A stretch of DNA of 64,000 bases from a bacterium. Its GTDB lineage: Bacteria > Ratteibacteria > UBA8468 > B48-G9 > DTJG01. The stretch's first letter is position 1. Each line of letters starts with the position of its first letter. Of this stretch, positions 10,567 to 21,305 are shown one piece after another. Made by a program: the position numbers and the translations under genes. The notes below the pieces were generated by a model. The model was not told where the DNA came from. It made no database searches and saw nothing but the letters and a program-made list of their open reading frames with translations. The stretch is taken from positions 1 to 64,000 of the forward strand of contig JAJYYV010000005.1 of assembly GCA_021800535.1 (NCBI GenBank). The letters run 5' to 3'.

Positions 10567-11017
10567 TTAAAATTCTCCATAATTGTTTTATTGATTCTTT
10601 TAGAACAGGATGCTTTTTTAAAGGGGCAATTTCAAAGAGACCTTTTAAAACAAAATCCCTATGATGAAGTCTCGGATGAGGAATACAAATATTTTCTTTG
10701 TTAATTATTTTATCATCATAGAACAAAATATCAAGGTCAATAATTCTTGCTTCCCCTTGTTTGTGATAATTTTTTCTCCCTAAATTTTTTTCAATATTTT
10801 GTAGGGATAGAAAAAGCTTTTCCGGGGAATATTCAGTTTTTCCTTTTAAGACACAATTTATAAAATAACCTCCTTTTACACCTTCTTTGGGAGGATTTTT
10901 ATATAAGGTTGAAACCTTATTAATTTTGATTTGTTCTGAGATTAGTTTTAAAGCCTTATCTATGTTTTCTTTTCTTTTTCCAATATTACTGCCAATACCA
11001 ATAAAAACTGTAGCCAT
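10502..11017 (-). CDS. folK: 2-amino-4-hydroxy-6-hydroxymethyldihydropteridine pyrophosphokinase
   Basis: MATVFIGIGSNIGKRKENI, GEARIIDLDILFYDD, HPRLHHRDFVLKGLFEIAP; start set at internal MATVFIG, upstream of which the ORF overlaps purB. Confidence 0.93.
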   Translation of the reverse strand: MATVFIGIGSNIGKRKENIDKALKLISEQIKINKVSTLYKNPPKEGVKGGYFINCVLKGKTEYSPEKLFLSLQNIEKNLGRKNYHKQGEARIIDLDILFYDDKIINKENICIPHPRLHHRDFVLKGLFEIAPLKKHPVLKESIKQLWRILNADNIKDSGNTKYNKPGKKTK

Positions 11018-11022
11018 AAAAA

Positions 11023-12312
11023 TTATTTTATTTTCTGAAAGATTTCCTTTATATATCTTAAATACCATTTTATATCAAATATATCTTCTATTTCTTTTTC
11101 TGTAAAATATTTTCTGATATCTGTATCTTCTAAAATATATATTTTAAAATCTTTTTTTTCAGCATAGCATTTAAGAGCATTTTTTTGCACAATTTCATAG
11201 GCATCTTTTCTTGGCATTCCTTTTTGACATAGGAGTAAAAGAATTCTTTGAGAAAAAATAAGACCATTGGTAAGAAATATATTTGATTCCATTTTTTCAG
11301 GGTGTATTTTTAAATTTTCAAAAATATTTATACTTAAATTTAAGATATAATCCAAAAGTATTGTACTTTCAGGGAAAATGATTCTTTCTGCTGAAGAATG
11401 GCTTATATCTCTTTCATGCCATAAAGCAACATTTTCAAGACTTACTCCTGTATTATTTTTTATAATTCTTGCAAGACCGCAGATTCTTTCACATATTATA
11501 GGATTTTTTTTGTGAGGCATTGCTGAAGAGCCTTTTTGTCCTTCTTCAAAGGGTTCTGAAGCTTCAGATAATTCTGTCTGTTGAAGTAATCTTACCTGTA
11601 ATGCAAATTTTTCTAATGAAGCAGAGATAACCCCTAATGTGGATATAAAGAACGCATACCTGTCTCTTGAGATTATCTGAGTGGAAAAGTTTTCTGTCTT
11701 TAAATTAAATTTTTTACATACATACTCTTCTATTTCCGGAATAAGATGAGCATAAGTTCCAACAGCTCCTGATATTTTCCCTACTTTTATTTCTTCAATT
11801 GCATATTCCATTCTTTTTATATTTCTTTCCATTTCAAAATACCATCCGGCAAATTTAAAGCCTAATGTAATAGGTTCTGCATGAATTCCATGAGTTCTTC
11901 CTATCATTGGAATATTTTTATATTTAATCGCCTGTTTTTTAAAAACATCCTTTAATTTTTTCATATCATCCAGGATAATACTGCCTGCCTGAATAAGGAT
12001 AAGATTTAAGGATGTATCAAGAATATCAGAAGAGGTGATTCCATAATGCAGATAACTGCTTGCCGGACCAACAAGGGAGCTGATCTGTTCAATAAATGCA
12101 ATCATATCATGCTTGGTTTTTTTTTCAATTTCCTCAATTTTTTTTACATCAATATATGTTTTTTCTTTAATAATCTTTAATGCACTTTCAGGAATTATTC
12201 CCTTTTTATTCCATGCTTCACATACTGCTATTTCCACTTCTAAAAACTTTTTAAATTTATTTTCATCTGACCATATATTTTTCATTTCATTTCTTGTATA
12301 TCTTGGTATCAT
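11023..12312 (-). CDS. purB: Adenylosuccinate lyase
   Basis: MIPRYTRNEMKNIWSDENKF, signature GSSAMPHKKNPI, GRTHGIHAEP. Confidence 0.97.
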   Translation of the reverse strand: MIPRYTRNEMKNIWSDENKFKKFLEVEIAVCEAWNKKGIIPESALKIIKEKTYIDVKKIEEIEKKTKHDMIAFIEQISSLVGPASSYLHYGITSSDILDTSLNLILIQAGSIILDDMKKLKDVFKKQAIKYKNIPMIGRTHGIHAEPITLGFKFAGWYFEMERNIKRMEYAIEEIKVGKISGAVGTYAHLIPEIEEYVCKKFNLKTENFSTQIISRDRYAFFISTLGVISASLEKFALQVRLLQQTELSEASEPFEEGQKGSSAMPHKKNPIICERICGLARIIKNNTGVSLENVALWHERDISHSSAERIIFPESTILLDYILNLSINIFENLKIHPEKMESNIFLTNGLIFSQRILLLLCQKGMPRKDAYEIVQKNALKCYAEKKDFKIYILEDTDIRKYFTEKEIEDIFDIKWYLRYIKEIFQKIK

Positions 12313-12385
12313 GATTCCTCCATTTTTAAAAGTATCTATGTAAAAATATATTTTAAACCATATATTTAGTTTGTAAATTTTTCTA

Positions 12386-12414
12386 TTGACAATTTTTTAT
12401 TTTATAGGTATAAC
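12386..12414 (+). promoter_or_regulatory. Putative sigma70 promoter for dnaG-rpoD
   Basis: TTGACA, 17-bp spacer, TATAAC just upstream of dnaG. Confidence 0.6.
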
Positions 12415-12443
12415 TTTATAGTTTATATGAGGATATTTAAAAT

Positions 12444-14225
12444 ATGGAACAGACAATACCCCAGGGAAAAATCACTGAAATTATTGAAAAATTAGATATA
12501 TATGAGGTAATATCTCAATATATTACCCTAAAAAAATCAGGCAGAAATTATAAGGCTAATTGTCCTTTTCATGAAGAAAAAACGCCTTCTTTTCTTGTAA
12601 GCCCGGAAAAACAGATTTTTCATTGTTTTGGATGTGGAGTAGGTGGGAATGCTATAAATTTTCTCATGAAGATGGAGAATATTAGTTTTGCAGAGGCTGT
12701 TTATCAATCTGCCAAAATCGTCGGGGTACATATTTCACCCACATTTGGTTTTACATCAAAAGATAATGAAAGAAAAAACAGTATCTTAGAATCAAATAAA
12801 ATTGCATTCCAATTTTTTTCTGAAAATCTTTTATACAAAAATAATAAAACTGTTTTAGACTATCTTTCATCCCGTGGTTTTTCAGAGATAAACTTTAAAC
12901 GTTTTTCTTTGGGATATGCTCCATATGGAAATAGATTTGTATCTTATTTAAAGGAAAAATCATTTACCTTGGAAAAATTTATTTCCGCAGGTCTTATTTT
13001 AAAAGCTTCTTTTAAAGATAACAATACTTCTGAAAAGATTGTTGATTGTTTTAGAGATAGACTTATTATTCCAATATTTGATTTAAAAGATAATATAATT
13101 GGATTTGGAGGAAGAACTCTTGATGAAAATATTCAATCTAAATATCTTAATACAGCAGAGAATGAAGTTTTTAAAAAAGGGCAGATTCTTTATGGATTAA
13201 ATTGGGCAAAAGAAAGTATCAAAAAATATGGATTTGTAATTATAGTAGAAGGATATTTTGACCTGTTAAAATTACATCTTAATGGTTTGGATAATGTTGT
13301 GGCTCCGCTTGGTACAGCATTAACCGACTTTCATTTAAAAATTCTTAAAAGATGGACAGAAAAGATACTTCTTGTTTTTGATTCTGACCAGGCGGGAAGT
13401 TCTGCGACTTTAAGAAGTTTGGAATCTATTCTTAGAAATGGATTTGATGTTAAAATTGCTCCTCTTCCTTTAGGTTTTGACCCTGATAGTTTTGTAGATA
13501 ACTATGGTATAAACTCATTTAAAAATTTTATCAATGAAGCAAAAGATTTTGTGGAATATAAAATATCACTTGGTTCACAAATTTATGATATAAAAAGTGC
13601 AAAAGGAAAAGCTATGCTTGCTTTAGAAATATTAAAATTAACAGAACTCATTCCTAATGCAATTGAACAGAAAATACATATAAAAAAAATTTCAGAGATA
13701 TTAAATATAGAAGAAGAGGATTTGTTTGATAGTATAAAAAAAGTTAAAATAAATAATTTTAAAGAAGAAAAATATCCTATAAAAAAAATTTCTTCTTATA
13801 GACTTGCAGAAAAAATGCTTGTAGAACTTATTCTTCAAGAGCCTGAATTTTATTACAATATTATAAATAGAAAAGAGATTTTAAAAGATATTTTATCAGA
13901 TGATATAAAAAATTTTTTGGAATCTTATTTTCAAAATAAAGAATCTGATGATGTTAAATTTCCCACTATTCTTTTAAAATTTCAGGAAGAAAAAGCAATA
14001 AATTTTATATCACAATTTGCATTTATTTCAGAACAGATAGATAAAGAGAAAAAACAAAAGGTTTTTGATGAGTGTTTATGTGTAATATCAAAATCTGCAT
14101 ATCTAAGAAAAATTGAGGAACTTAAAAAAATAATAAGACAAAAAGAGGAAAAACAAGAACCTATTGATTTGGAACTTGAAGAAATACAATCTCTGTATTA
14201 TCGTTTAAGGAGTGGAGGCTTTTAA
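12444..14225 (+). CDS. dnaG: DNA primase
   Basis: Zinc-binding CPFHEEKTPSFLVSPEKQIFHCFGCGVGGN, TOPRIM VIIVEGYFDLLKLHLNG, LVFDSDQAG. Confidence 0.97.
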   Translation: MEQTIPQGKITEIIEKLDIYEVISQYITLKKSGRNYKANCPFHEEKTPSFLVSPEKQIFHCFGCGVGGNAINFLMKMENISFAEAVYQSAKIVGVHISPTFGFTSKDNERKNSILESNKIAFQFFSENLLYKNNKTVLDYLSSRGFSEINFKRFSLGYAPYGNRFVSYLKEKSFTLEKFISAGLILKASFKDNNTSEKIVDCFRDRLIIPIFDLKDNIIGFGGRTLDENIQSKYLNTAENEVFKKGQILYGLNWAKESIKKYGFVIIVEGYFDLLKLHLNGLDNVVAPLGTALTDFHLKILKRWTEKILLVFDSDQAGSSATLRSLESILRNGFDVKIAPLPLGFDPDSFVDNYGINSFKNFINEAKDFVEYKISLGSQIYDIKSAKGKAMLALEILKLTELIPNAIEQKIHIKKISEILNIEEEDLFDSIKKVKINNFKEEKYPIKKISSYRLAEKMLVELILQEPEFYYNIINRKEILKDILSDDIKNFLESYFQNKESDDVKFPTILLKFQEEKAINFISQFAFISEQIDKEKKQKVFDECLCVISKSAYLRKIEELKKIIRQKEEKQEPIDLELEEIQSLYYRLRSGGF

Positions 14226-15470
14226 ATGACAAAGAAAAAATTATTAAAAAATAAAGATAAAAATATAGAACAAAATGAAATAGTGAATATCGCCAAAGAT
14301 AAAAAATATATGTTTGAAGAAAAATTTAGTGAAGCAAGAGATGAGATTTTTGCTTTGGGTAAAAAGAAAAAAGCTATTTCATTAGATGAAATAAATCAAT
14401 TTTTACCCATTGATACGCCCGGGGAAAAAATTGATGAATTGTTTGATGAGTTAGAAGATTTTGGTATAGATATTGAAAATGTTGACCAACTTGAGGAAAT
14501 AGAGAAAGAAGAAGAAGAGAAAATAGACCTTGAAGCTGTTCGTAATCCACTAAAGTCTTATTTAAAAGATGCTGGGAGCTATACACTATTAAAATCTAAA
14601 GAAGAGGTAGTAATAGCAAAAGAAATGGAAACACAAAAAAGACGTTTAAACTCTTTATTAAAAAAATCTAATAATGGAGATAATCTTAAAATAGAAGCAG
14701 AAATAAGAGATGTTGAAAATAAATTTAATATTGCCCGTAATCAACTTATTCAGGCTAATTTAAGACTTGTTATAAGTATTGCCAAAAAATATACAAATCC
14801 AAAGTTGTCTTTAAGAGACCTTATTCAGGAGGGAAATATTGGTTTAATGAAAGCAGTGGAAAAATTCAGATATAAAGAAGGTTTTAAATTTAGTACTTAT
14901 GCTACCTGGTGGATACGTCAGGCAATAACAAGAGCAATAGCAGACCATTCCGCAACTATAAGAATACCTGTTCATATGATAGAAAAAATAAATAAAGTAA
15001 ATAAGGTTTCCCGATCCTTGTCTCAAGACCTTGATAGGGACCCGACAGATGAAGAAATTGCTGAGGCTGTAAATATAAAATTGGATAAGATAAAAAAAAT
15101 ACGCAGGTCCATGAGACCTGAACCAATTTCTCTTGATATGCCGATTGGCGATGAAGAAAGAGCGACTATAGGAGATTTTATACAGGACTCAGAAAATTCA
15201 ACCCCCTTGAGATATACAAATATAAAATTGTTAAGAGAAGAATTTGAAAAGGCATTTGATATTTTAGATGAAAGAGAAGAAAAAATTTTAAGGCTAAGAT
15301 TTGGACTGGATGGTGAAGGATATCCAAGAACCCTTGAAGAAGTGGGTAAATACTTTGATTTAACAAGAGAAAGAATCCGACAGATTGAAAGTAAGGCGGT
15401 TTTAAAACTTAAACATTCTCCTAAAATTAGTAAGTTAAAATCCTTTTTGGAAAAACTAAACTTTTCTTAA
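14226..15470 (+). CDS. rpoD: RNA polymerase sigma factor RpoD (sigma70)
   Basis: Region 2 [54 protein letters not shown]; region 4 [30 protein letters not shown]. Confidence 0.97.
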   Translation: MTKKKLLKNKDKNIEQNEIVNIAKDKKYMFEEKFSEARDEIFALGKKKKAISLDEINQFLPIDTPGEKIDELFDELEDFGIDIENVDQLEEIEKEEEEKIDLEAVRNPLKSYLKDAGSYTLLKSKEEVVIAKEMETQKRRLNSLLKKSNNGDNLKIEAEIRDVENKFNIARNQLIQANLRLVISIAKKYTNPKLSLRDLIQEGNIGLMKAVEKFRYKEGFKFSTYATWWIRQAITRAIADHSATIRIPVHMIEKINKVNKVSRSLSQDLDRDPTDEEIAEAVNIKLDKIKKIRRSMRPEPISLDMPIGDEERATIGDFIQDSENSTPLRYTNIKLLREEFEKAFDILDEREEKILRLRFGLDGEGYPRTLEEVGKYFDLTRERIRQIESKAVLKLKHSPKISKLKSFLEKLNFS

Positions 15471-15474
15471 AAAA

Positions 15475-16236
15475 TTGAATTATATAAAATTTCTTGGTAC
15501 AGCAGGCGCTCGTTTTGTTATGATAAAACAAGTGAGGGCTTCTGCTGGAATATGGTTCTCTATTAATGAAACGAACTTTATTGTAGACCCAGGACCGGGT
15601 ACAATTGTAAGAATTAATAAAACCAGACCAAAACTTCCTTTAGATAAAATTAATGCTATATACCTTTCTCATAGACATTTGGATCATTCAGGGGATGTAA
15701 ATGTAATGATTGAAGTAATGACAGAAGGAGGTTTTAAAAAAAGAGGCATTCTTTTATGCCCGGAGGATGCTTTAAAAGATGACCCGGTTGTTTTTCAATA
15801 TACCCGTAAATTTCTTGATAAAATTGAAATTTTAAAGCCAAATACCAGATATAAAGTTAATAATATTGAAATTGAAACAGGAATTAATCAAAATCATGGT
15901 TGTGAAACCTATGGTTTTAAAATTTATTCAGAAAAAATTCCTATAATAGGTTATATTCCTGATACTCAATATTTTTCACAGATTATAGATTCTTATAAAA
16001 ATACAGATATTTTAATAATAAGTGTGGTTTTTTATGAAAAAAGGGATGGGATTCTTCATCTATGTCTTTCTGAAGCCTTAAATATAATCTCTGCCATAAG
16101 ACCTAAAAAAGCAATTTTAACTCATTTTGGAACATCAATGTTAAAAAATAAAATATGGGAAAAACAGGAGGAAATAAAAGAAAAAACCGGAGTAGATGTA
16201 ATTGCCGCCTATGATGGGATGATTGTAAATTTTTAA
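15475..16236 (+). CDS. MBL-fold metallo-hydrolase
   Basis: SHRHLDHSGD metal-binding motif; C-terminal AILTHFGTSM; TTG start. Confidence 0.8.
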   Translation: MNYIKFLGTAGARFVMIKQVRASAGIWFSINETNFIVDPGPGTIVRINKTRPKLPLDKINAIYLSHRHLDHSGDVNVMIEVMTEGGFKKRGILLCPEDALKDDPVVFQYTRKFLDKIEILKPNTRYKVNNIEIETGINQNHGCETYGFKIYSEKIPIIGYIPDTQYFSQIIDSYKNTDILIISVVFYEKRDGILHLCLSEALNIISAIRPKKAILTHFGTSMLKNKIWEKQEEIKEKTGVDVIAAYDGMIVNF

Positions 16237-16241
16237 AAATT

Positions 16242-16271
16242 TTGACGAAAGATAGTCTATTAAGATATAAT
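16242..16271 (+). promoter_or_regulatory. Putative sigma70 promoter for serA
   Basis: TTGACG, 18-bp spacer, TATAAT. Confidence 0.5.
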
Positions 16272-16309
16272 TTATTTTTTTATATGAATGAAAATGGAGA
16301 AATATCAAA

Positions 16310-17887
16310 ATGGAAGAAATAAAAGTACTTGTAACAGATAATTTGGAGCAGGAAGGAATATCTATTTTAAAAAATGCCAATTTTTATGTTGAGGAAAAAG
16401 GTAAACTTTCTGTGGAAGAACTTGAAAAAATTATAGGACAATACGATATTCTTATTGTAAGAAGCGGGACCAAGGTGTCATCTTCTGTTATAGAAAAAGC
16501 TGATAGACTTAAAATTATTGGCCGCGCAGGTGTTGGAGTGGATAATGTGGATGTAAAAACTGCAACAGCAAAAGGTATTATTGTTATGAATGCACCAGAA
16601 GGTAATACGCTTTCGGCTTCAGAACATACTATTGGCCTTATTCTTTCTCTGGTTAGAAATATTCCCCAGGCTCATAATATTTTAAAAGCAGGTAAATGGG
16701 AAAGAAATAAATTTATTGGAACTGAATTATTTGGTAAAACACTTGGTATTATTGGGTTAGGAAGAGTGGGGAAAAGAGTTGCTTTTATCGCTCATTCTTT
16801 GGGAATGAAGATTTTAGGATTTGACCCATATCTTAGTCAGGAAGATGCTGTATCTTTAAATATAAGTCTTTTAACACTGGATGGTTTATGTAAACAGTCT
16901 GATATTATCTCCCTTCATACCCCGCTTTTACCAGAGACAAAATATATTCTTTCTGAAAAACAGTTTTCCATTATGAAAGAAGGAGTAATAATTATAAATG
17001 CAGCCCGTGGTGGACTTATAGATGAAAGTGCTCTTATTAAATATATTAAAAATGGAAAGGTCAAGGGGGCTGCTCTTGATGTTTTTGAAAAAGAACCTCC
17101 AGTGGAAAGTGAGCTTTTAAAAATGGAAAATGTAGTTGTTACACCCCATCTTGGAGCTTCAACAAAAGAAGCACAGATAAATGTTGCCAGGGATATTTCC
17201 CAACAGATTATAGATGCTATAGAAAAGAAGATTATAAGAAATGCAGTAAATTTACCCACTATGGATGAAAAATTGTATGAAAAAATGAAAGGATATCTAT
17301 CTCTTTCTGAAAAATTGGGTATGTTTTTAAGCCAATTAGTGGATAATTTACCTGAATTTTTGACAATAGAATATGCTGGTGAGATTGTAAATTATGATAT
17401 TAGTTCTCTGCGTGCCTATATTTTAAAAGGGTTCTTAGAAAAATTTTATCCTGTAACCTATGTAAATGCACCATTAATATTAAGAGAAAAATCTATTAAA
17501 TTAAGCGAAATAAAAAGTGAAATGGCAGGTGAATTTTTTACTACTATTACTATAGAAGCAAAATATTTAGAGGAATCTTTTTCAGTTACCGGGACAGTCG
17601 TATCTGAAAAACTTAAAATTGTAAAAATTAATGGTTTTGATGTTGAAGCTGTACCTCAGGGTTATCTGCTTATTTGTTTTAATGATGATAAACCTGGTTT
17701 AATGGGTTATATAGGTACAGTTATAGGCAGGCAAAATGTAAATATTGCTTCTATGACACTTGGAAGAAAAGAAAAGGGTGGTCCGGCAATTACTGTTTTA
17801 AACCTTGATTCAGAAATTGACAACCAAACAATTAAAGAAATAAAACAATTTTCTGGAATATGGTGGATTAAACTTGTAAAATGTTAG
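16310..17887 (+). CDS. serA: D-3-phosphoglycerate dehydrogenase with C-terminal ACT domain
   Basis: GRAGVGVDNVDVKTATAKGIIVMNAPEGNTLSASEHTIGLIL, GLGRVGKRVA, C-terminal DDKPGLMGYIGTVIGRQNVNIASM. Confidence 0.96.
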   Translation: MEEIKVLVTDNLEQEGISILKNANFYVEEKGKLSVEELEKIIGQYDILIVRSGTKVSSSVIEKADRLKIIGRAGVGVDNVDVKTATAKGIIVMNAPEGNTLSASEHTIGLILSLVRNIPQAHNILKAGKWERNKFIGTELFGKTLGIIGLGRVGKRVAFIAHSLGMKILGFDPYLSQEDAVSLNISLLTLDGLCKQSDIISLHTPLLPETKYILSEKQFSIMKEGVIIINAARGGLIDESALIKYIKNGKVKGAALDVFEKEPPVESELLKMENVVVTPHLGASTKEAQINVARDISQQIIDAIEKKIIRNAVNLPTMDEKLYEKMKGYLSLSEKLGMFLSQLVDNLPEFLTIEYAGEIVNYDISSLRAYILKGFLEKFYPVTYVNAPLILREKSIKLSEIKSEMAGEFFTTITIEAKYLEESFSVTGTVVSEKLKIVKINGFDVEAVPQGYLLICFNDDKPGLMGYIGTVIGRQNVNIASMTLGRKEKGGPAITVLNLDSEIDNQTIKEIKQFSGIWWIKLVKC

Positions 17888-17957
17888 AGACTAATAAGAT
17901 TTTTAAACATACCTGATTTTCTTTTTTCTTTCCAGGTTATATCTAAGGAGGTTAATA

Positions 17958-19508
17958 ATGATTATTACTGTAACTATTTTTAGTATATGTATTGGTATTA
18001 TTTTAGGATATTTATGGCGAAAATATATTGGAGAAAGAACCTTAAAATCTGCAGAAGAAAGAGCAAAAGAAATTATAAAGGAAGCAGAAAATTCATCTTC
18101 TATTAAAAAGAAAGAAATTGATATTCAATCAAAAGAAACTTTATATAGATTAAGATCTGAATTTGATAAAGAAACCAGAAATAAAAGGAAAGAATTACAA
18201 TTTCTTGAAAAAAGATTGGCTCAAAAAGAAATACTTATTGAAAAAAAAGCAGACATTATAGATAGAAAAGAAAGTGAAATTAGAAACAGAGAGTCATCTT
18301 TTTTTGAAAAAGAGAATAATCTTGATAGAAAGCAACAAGAACTTTTATCTGTGATTGAAGAAGAAAAAAAGAGATTGGAATCTATTTCAACAATGTCCAG
18401 GGATGAGGCTAAAAATATTCTTATAAAAATGATGCAGGAAGAAGCTAGAACCGATGGGATAAATATAGTTCGTAAAATAGAAGAAGAAGCAAAAGAAATA
18501 GGAAATAAAAAAGCAAGAGAAATTCTTTTGGCAATAATGCAAAGACTCGCTTCAGATACAGCCAGTGAAACAACAATTTCCGTAGTTAATCTTCCAAATG
18601 ATGAAATTAAAGGCAGAATTATAGGAAGAGAAGGAAGGAATATAAGAGCATTTGAGGCATCAACAGGAGTAGACCTGATAGTTGATGATACCCCCCAGGC
18701 AATTACAATATCATCTTTTAGTCTTTTAAGAAGAGAAATTGCCCGGATTTCTCTTGAAAGACTTATTGCCGATGAAAGAATTCATCCCGGTAGAATAGAA
18801 GAAGTAGTAAATAAAGTTAAGCAGGAAATTGAAGAAAAAATAGTAGATGAAGGTAAAAATGCGATATTTGAGGTTGGAGTTGAAAATATTCATCCTGAGT
18901 TGATTAAACTTATTGGTAAACTTAAATATAGAACCAGTTATGGTCAGAATGTTATTCAACACACCAAAGAATCTGCTTTTCTTGCAGGAATGCTTGCTTC
19001 TGAAATAGGATTTGACCCTGTGATAGCCAAACGAGCGGCTCTTTTACATGATATAGGAAAAGCAATTGACCAGGAAGTTGAAGGAAGTCATCCTGAAATT
19101 GGAGGAGAAATACTAAAAAAATACAATGAAAAAGAAGAAATTATAAATGCTGCAATGAATCATCATAAAGATTTAGATATTTCTTCCCCCTATACTGTAA
19201 TTGTTCAAATTACCGATGCATTATCTGCAACAAGACCCGGAGCAAGAAAAGATACTCTTGAAAGTTACTTAAAGAGAGTGGAAGAACTTGAAAAAATAGC
19301 TTCTTCTTTTAAAGGAGTAGACCAGGCTTTTGCAATATCAGCGGGAAGAGAGGTTAGAATTATTGTCAAACCTGATGAAATAAATGACCAGCAGGCATTA
19401 CTTTTGGCTCGTGATATTGCCAGAGAAATAGAAAAAACTTTAACATATATTGGACAGGTAAAAGTTACTGTAATAAGAGAAAAAAGACATATTGAACTTG
19501 CCAAATAG
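17958..19508 (+). CDS. rny: Ribonuclease Y
   Basis: N-terminal TM plus coiled coil, KH domain EIKGRIIGREGRNIRAFEASTGVDLIVDDTP, HD domain AALLHDIGKAID. Confidence 0.97.
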   Translation: MIITVTIFSICIGIILGYLWRKYIGERTLKSAEERAKEIIKEAENSSSIKKKEIDIQSKETLYRLRSEFDKETRNKRKELQFLEKRLAQKEILIEKKADIIDRKESEIRNRESSFFEKENNLDRKQQELLSVIEEEKKRLESISTMSRDEAKNILIKMMQEEARTDGINIVRKIEEEAKEIGNKKAREILLAIMQRLASDTASETTISVVNLPNDEIKGRIIGREGRNIRAFEASTGVDLIVDDTPQAITISSFSLLRREIARISLERLIADERIHPGRIEEVVNKVKQEIEEKIVDEGKNAIFEVGVENIHPELIKLIGKLKYRTSYGQNVIQHTKESAFLAGMLASEIGFDPVIAKRAALLHDIGKAIDQEVEGSHPEIGGEILKKYNEKEEIINAAMNHHKDLDISSPYTVIVQITDALSATRPGARKDTLESYLKRVEELEKIASSFKGVDQAFAISAGREVRIIVKPDEINDQQALLLARDIAREIEKTLTYIGQVKVTVIREKRHIELAK

Positions 19509-19560
19509 TAGAGATAATTTAGCATAAATAAATTTTTAATAAATATTTCTTGGGAGTAAT

Positions 19561-20625
19561 ATGTGGTATTATTTATACGCAGGTGTTTTTTTTACAAGCT
19601 TATTGCTTTCATTTTTATTGGTTCCTTTATCAAAAAAATTAGCTTTTAATTTCCATATTCTTGATTATCCCTCTCAAAGAAAAGTTCATTTAAAACCCAT
19701 GCCGCTTCTTGGTGGTTTGGGTATATATTTTTCAATTTTTTTTACTATTCTTTTAGGGCTCTGGCTTAAAAATTTTTTATTTGCACATTTTTATAATTAT
19801 TACAATGGAATTATTTCTGTTCTTCCTAAAATTTTTTCATTAATTATTATCCTGGGAATAGTTGTTTTTTTTGGTTTATTGGATGATATTTATCATTTTC
19901 GTTCATATCAAAAACTTTTTTTTCAGATTGTTTGTGGGATTATCACATTTCTGTTAGGTTTTAAAATAAACTTTTTACCTTTTCAATCTCTTGATTTTTT
20001 ATTAACTGTTTTTTGGATAATTTTATGTATGAATAGTTTTAATCTGCTTGACCATATGGATGGACTTTCTTCTGGAGTGGCTTTGATAGCAGGGATAATA
20101 TTTTTTATTTTTGCTGTAATGCATGGACAATTATTTATAGCAACACTTATTTCCTGCTTTGTCGGAGCTATGGCAGGATTTTTATATTATAATTTCCCGC
20201 CAGCAGATATTTTTATGGGGGAATCAGGAAGCAGTCTTATAGGATATTTTTTGGGTGTTGCTGCAATTATGGGAACATATTATCATTATGAAATATCCAG
20301 GAGTTTTTTGCCGATTTTTAGTCCTTTAATTATTTTATCTGTTCCATTTTTTGATACTATAAGTGTCATTGTTATCAGAATAAAAAATAAAAAATCAATT
20401 TTTCTGGCGGATAGAAATCATATATCTCATAGGTTAATTAGTCTTGGAATGACAAAAAAGCAATCTATTCTGTTTTGTTATCTTTTAACTTTTTGTTGTG
20501 GAATTCCGGTATTATTTCTTGGGAATTTGAATATTTTTGAAGGTTTTCTTGTTATTTTCCAGGTGATTCTTATATTAATATGTGTTATTATTCTTGAAGG
20601 TATTGGAAGAAAAAAACATGATTGA
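19561..20625 (+). CDS. Glycosyl-4 family undecaprenyl-phosphate phospho-sugar transferase (WecA/MraY-like)
   Basis: DYPSQRKVHLKPMPLLGGLGIY, FGLLDDIYHFR, NSFNLLDHMDGLSSG, multi-TM. Confidence 0.88.
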   Translation: MWYYLYAGVFFTSLLLSFLLVPLSKKLAFNFHILDYPSQRKVHLKPMPLLGGLGIYFSIFFTILLGLWLKNFLFAHFYNYYNGIISVLPKIFSLIIILGIVVFFGLLDDIYHFRSYQKLFFQIVCGIITFLLGFKINFLPFQSLDFLLTVFWIILCMNSFNLLDHMDGLSSGVALIAGIIFFIFAVMHGQLFIATLISCFVGAMAGFLYYNFPPADIFMGESGSSLIGYFLGVAAIMGTYYHYEISRSFLPIFSPLIILSVPFFDTISVIVIRIKNKKSIFLADRNHISHRLISLGMTKKQSILFCYLLTFCCGIPVLFLGNLNIFEGFLVIFQVILILICVIILEGIGRKKHD

Positions 20626-21304
20626 ACTGATATTAAGTCTTGATATAGATGAAGAAAAAAAGATAAAAGAGATTATTAACATAACTGAGAAGTATGTTAA
20701 TTGGTATAAAATTGGAATGATTCCATTTATAAAATTTGGTCCATCCATTATTGAATATCTGAAAAATAAAAATAAAAAAATATTTTTAGATTTAAAATTT
20801 TTTGATATTCCTAATACTGTTGCCAGCGCTTCAAAGATAGTTTTTGAATATAATATAGATATGTTTAATATTCATTTATTATCCGGAGAAAAAGTCATAG
20901 AATCTGTTTTAAATGAAAGAGAAAAATTTAAGAATAAATGTAGTATTATAGGTGTTACACTTCTTACATCTTTTTCTGATAAAGATATTAATCAGATAGG
21001 GATTAACAAAAGTTTAAAAGAAGAAATAATATTTCTGGCCAATTTGGCATATAAAAATAAACTTAATGGAATCGTGTGTTCAGCAAATGACCTTGAGTTT
21101 TTAAGACCAATGTTTCCATGTCCATTTATTATGGTATGTCCTGGTATTAGAATAGCAGAAATTCCTGATGACCATCAAAGGGTAGGCAGTATAAAACAAT
21201 CTGTATCTTTAGGAGCAGATTTTGTTGTTATAGGCAGACCTATTATAAACAATCCCAATCCTATAAACATAGTCCAGGAAATAATTCAGCAATTAAAACA
21301 ATAA
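20618..21304 (+). CDS. pyrF: Orotidine 5'-phosphate decarboxylase
   Basis: LDLKFFDIPNTVASASK active-site motif; GIRIAEIPDDHQRVGS; GADFVVIGRPI; start at MIELILSLD rather than the ORF-track start. Confidence 0.94.
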   Translation: MIELILSLDIDEEKKIKEIINITEKYVNWYKIGMIPFIKFGPSIIEYLKNKNKKIFLDLKFFDIPNTVASASKIVFEYNIDMFNIHLLSGEKVIESVLNEREKFKNKCSIIGVTLLTSFSDKDINQIGINKSLKEEIIFLANLAYKNKLNGIVCSANDLEFLRPMFPCPFIMVCPGIRIAEIPDDHQRVGSIKQSVSLGADFVVIGRPIINNPNPINIVQEIIQQLKQ

Positions 21305-21305
21305 T

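Noticed and set aside
10482-10664. 60-aa + strand ORF over panC/folK
   Set aside because: Antisense shadow; both strands' conserved genes (panC, folK) explain the sequence.
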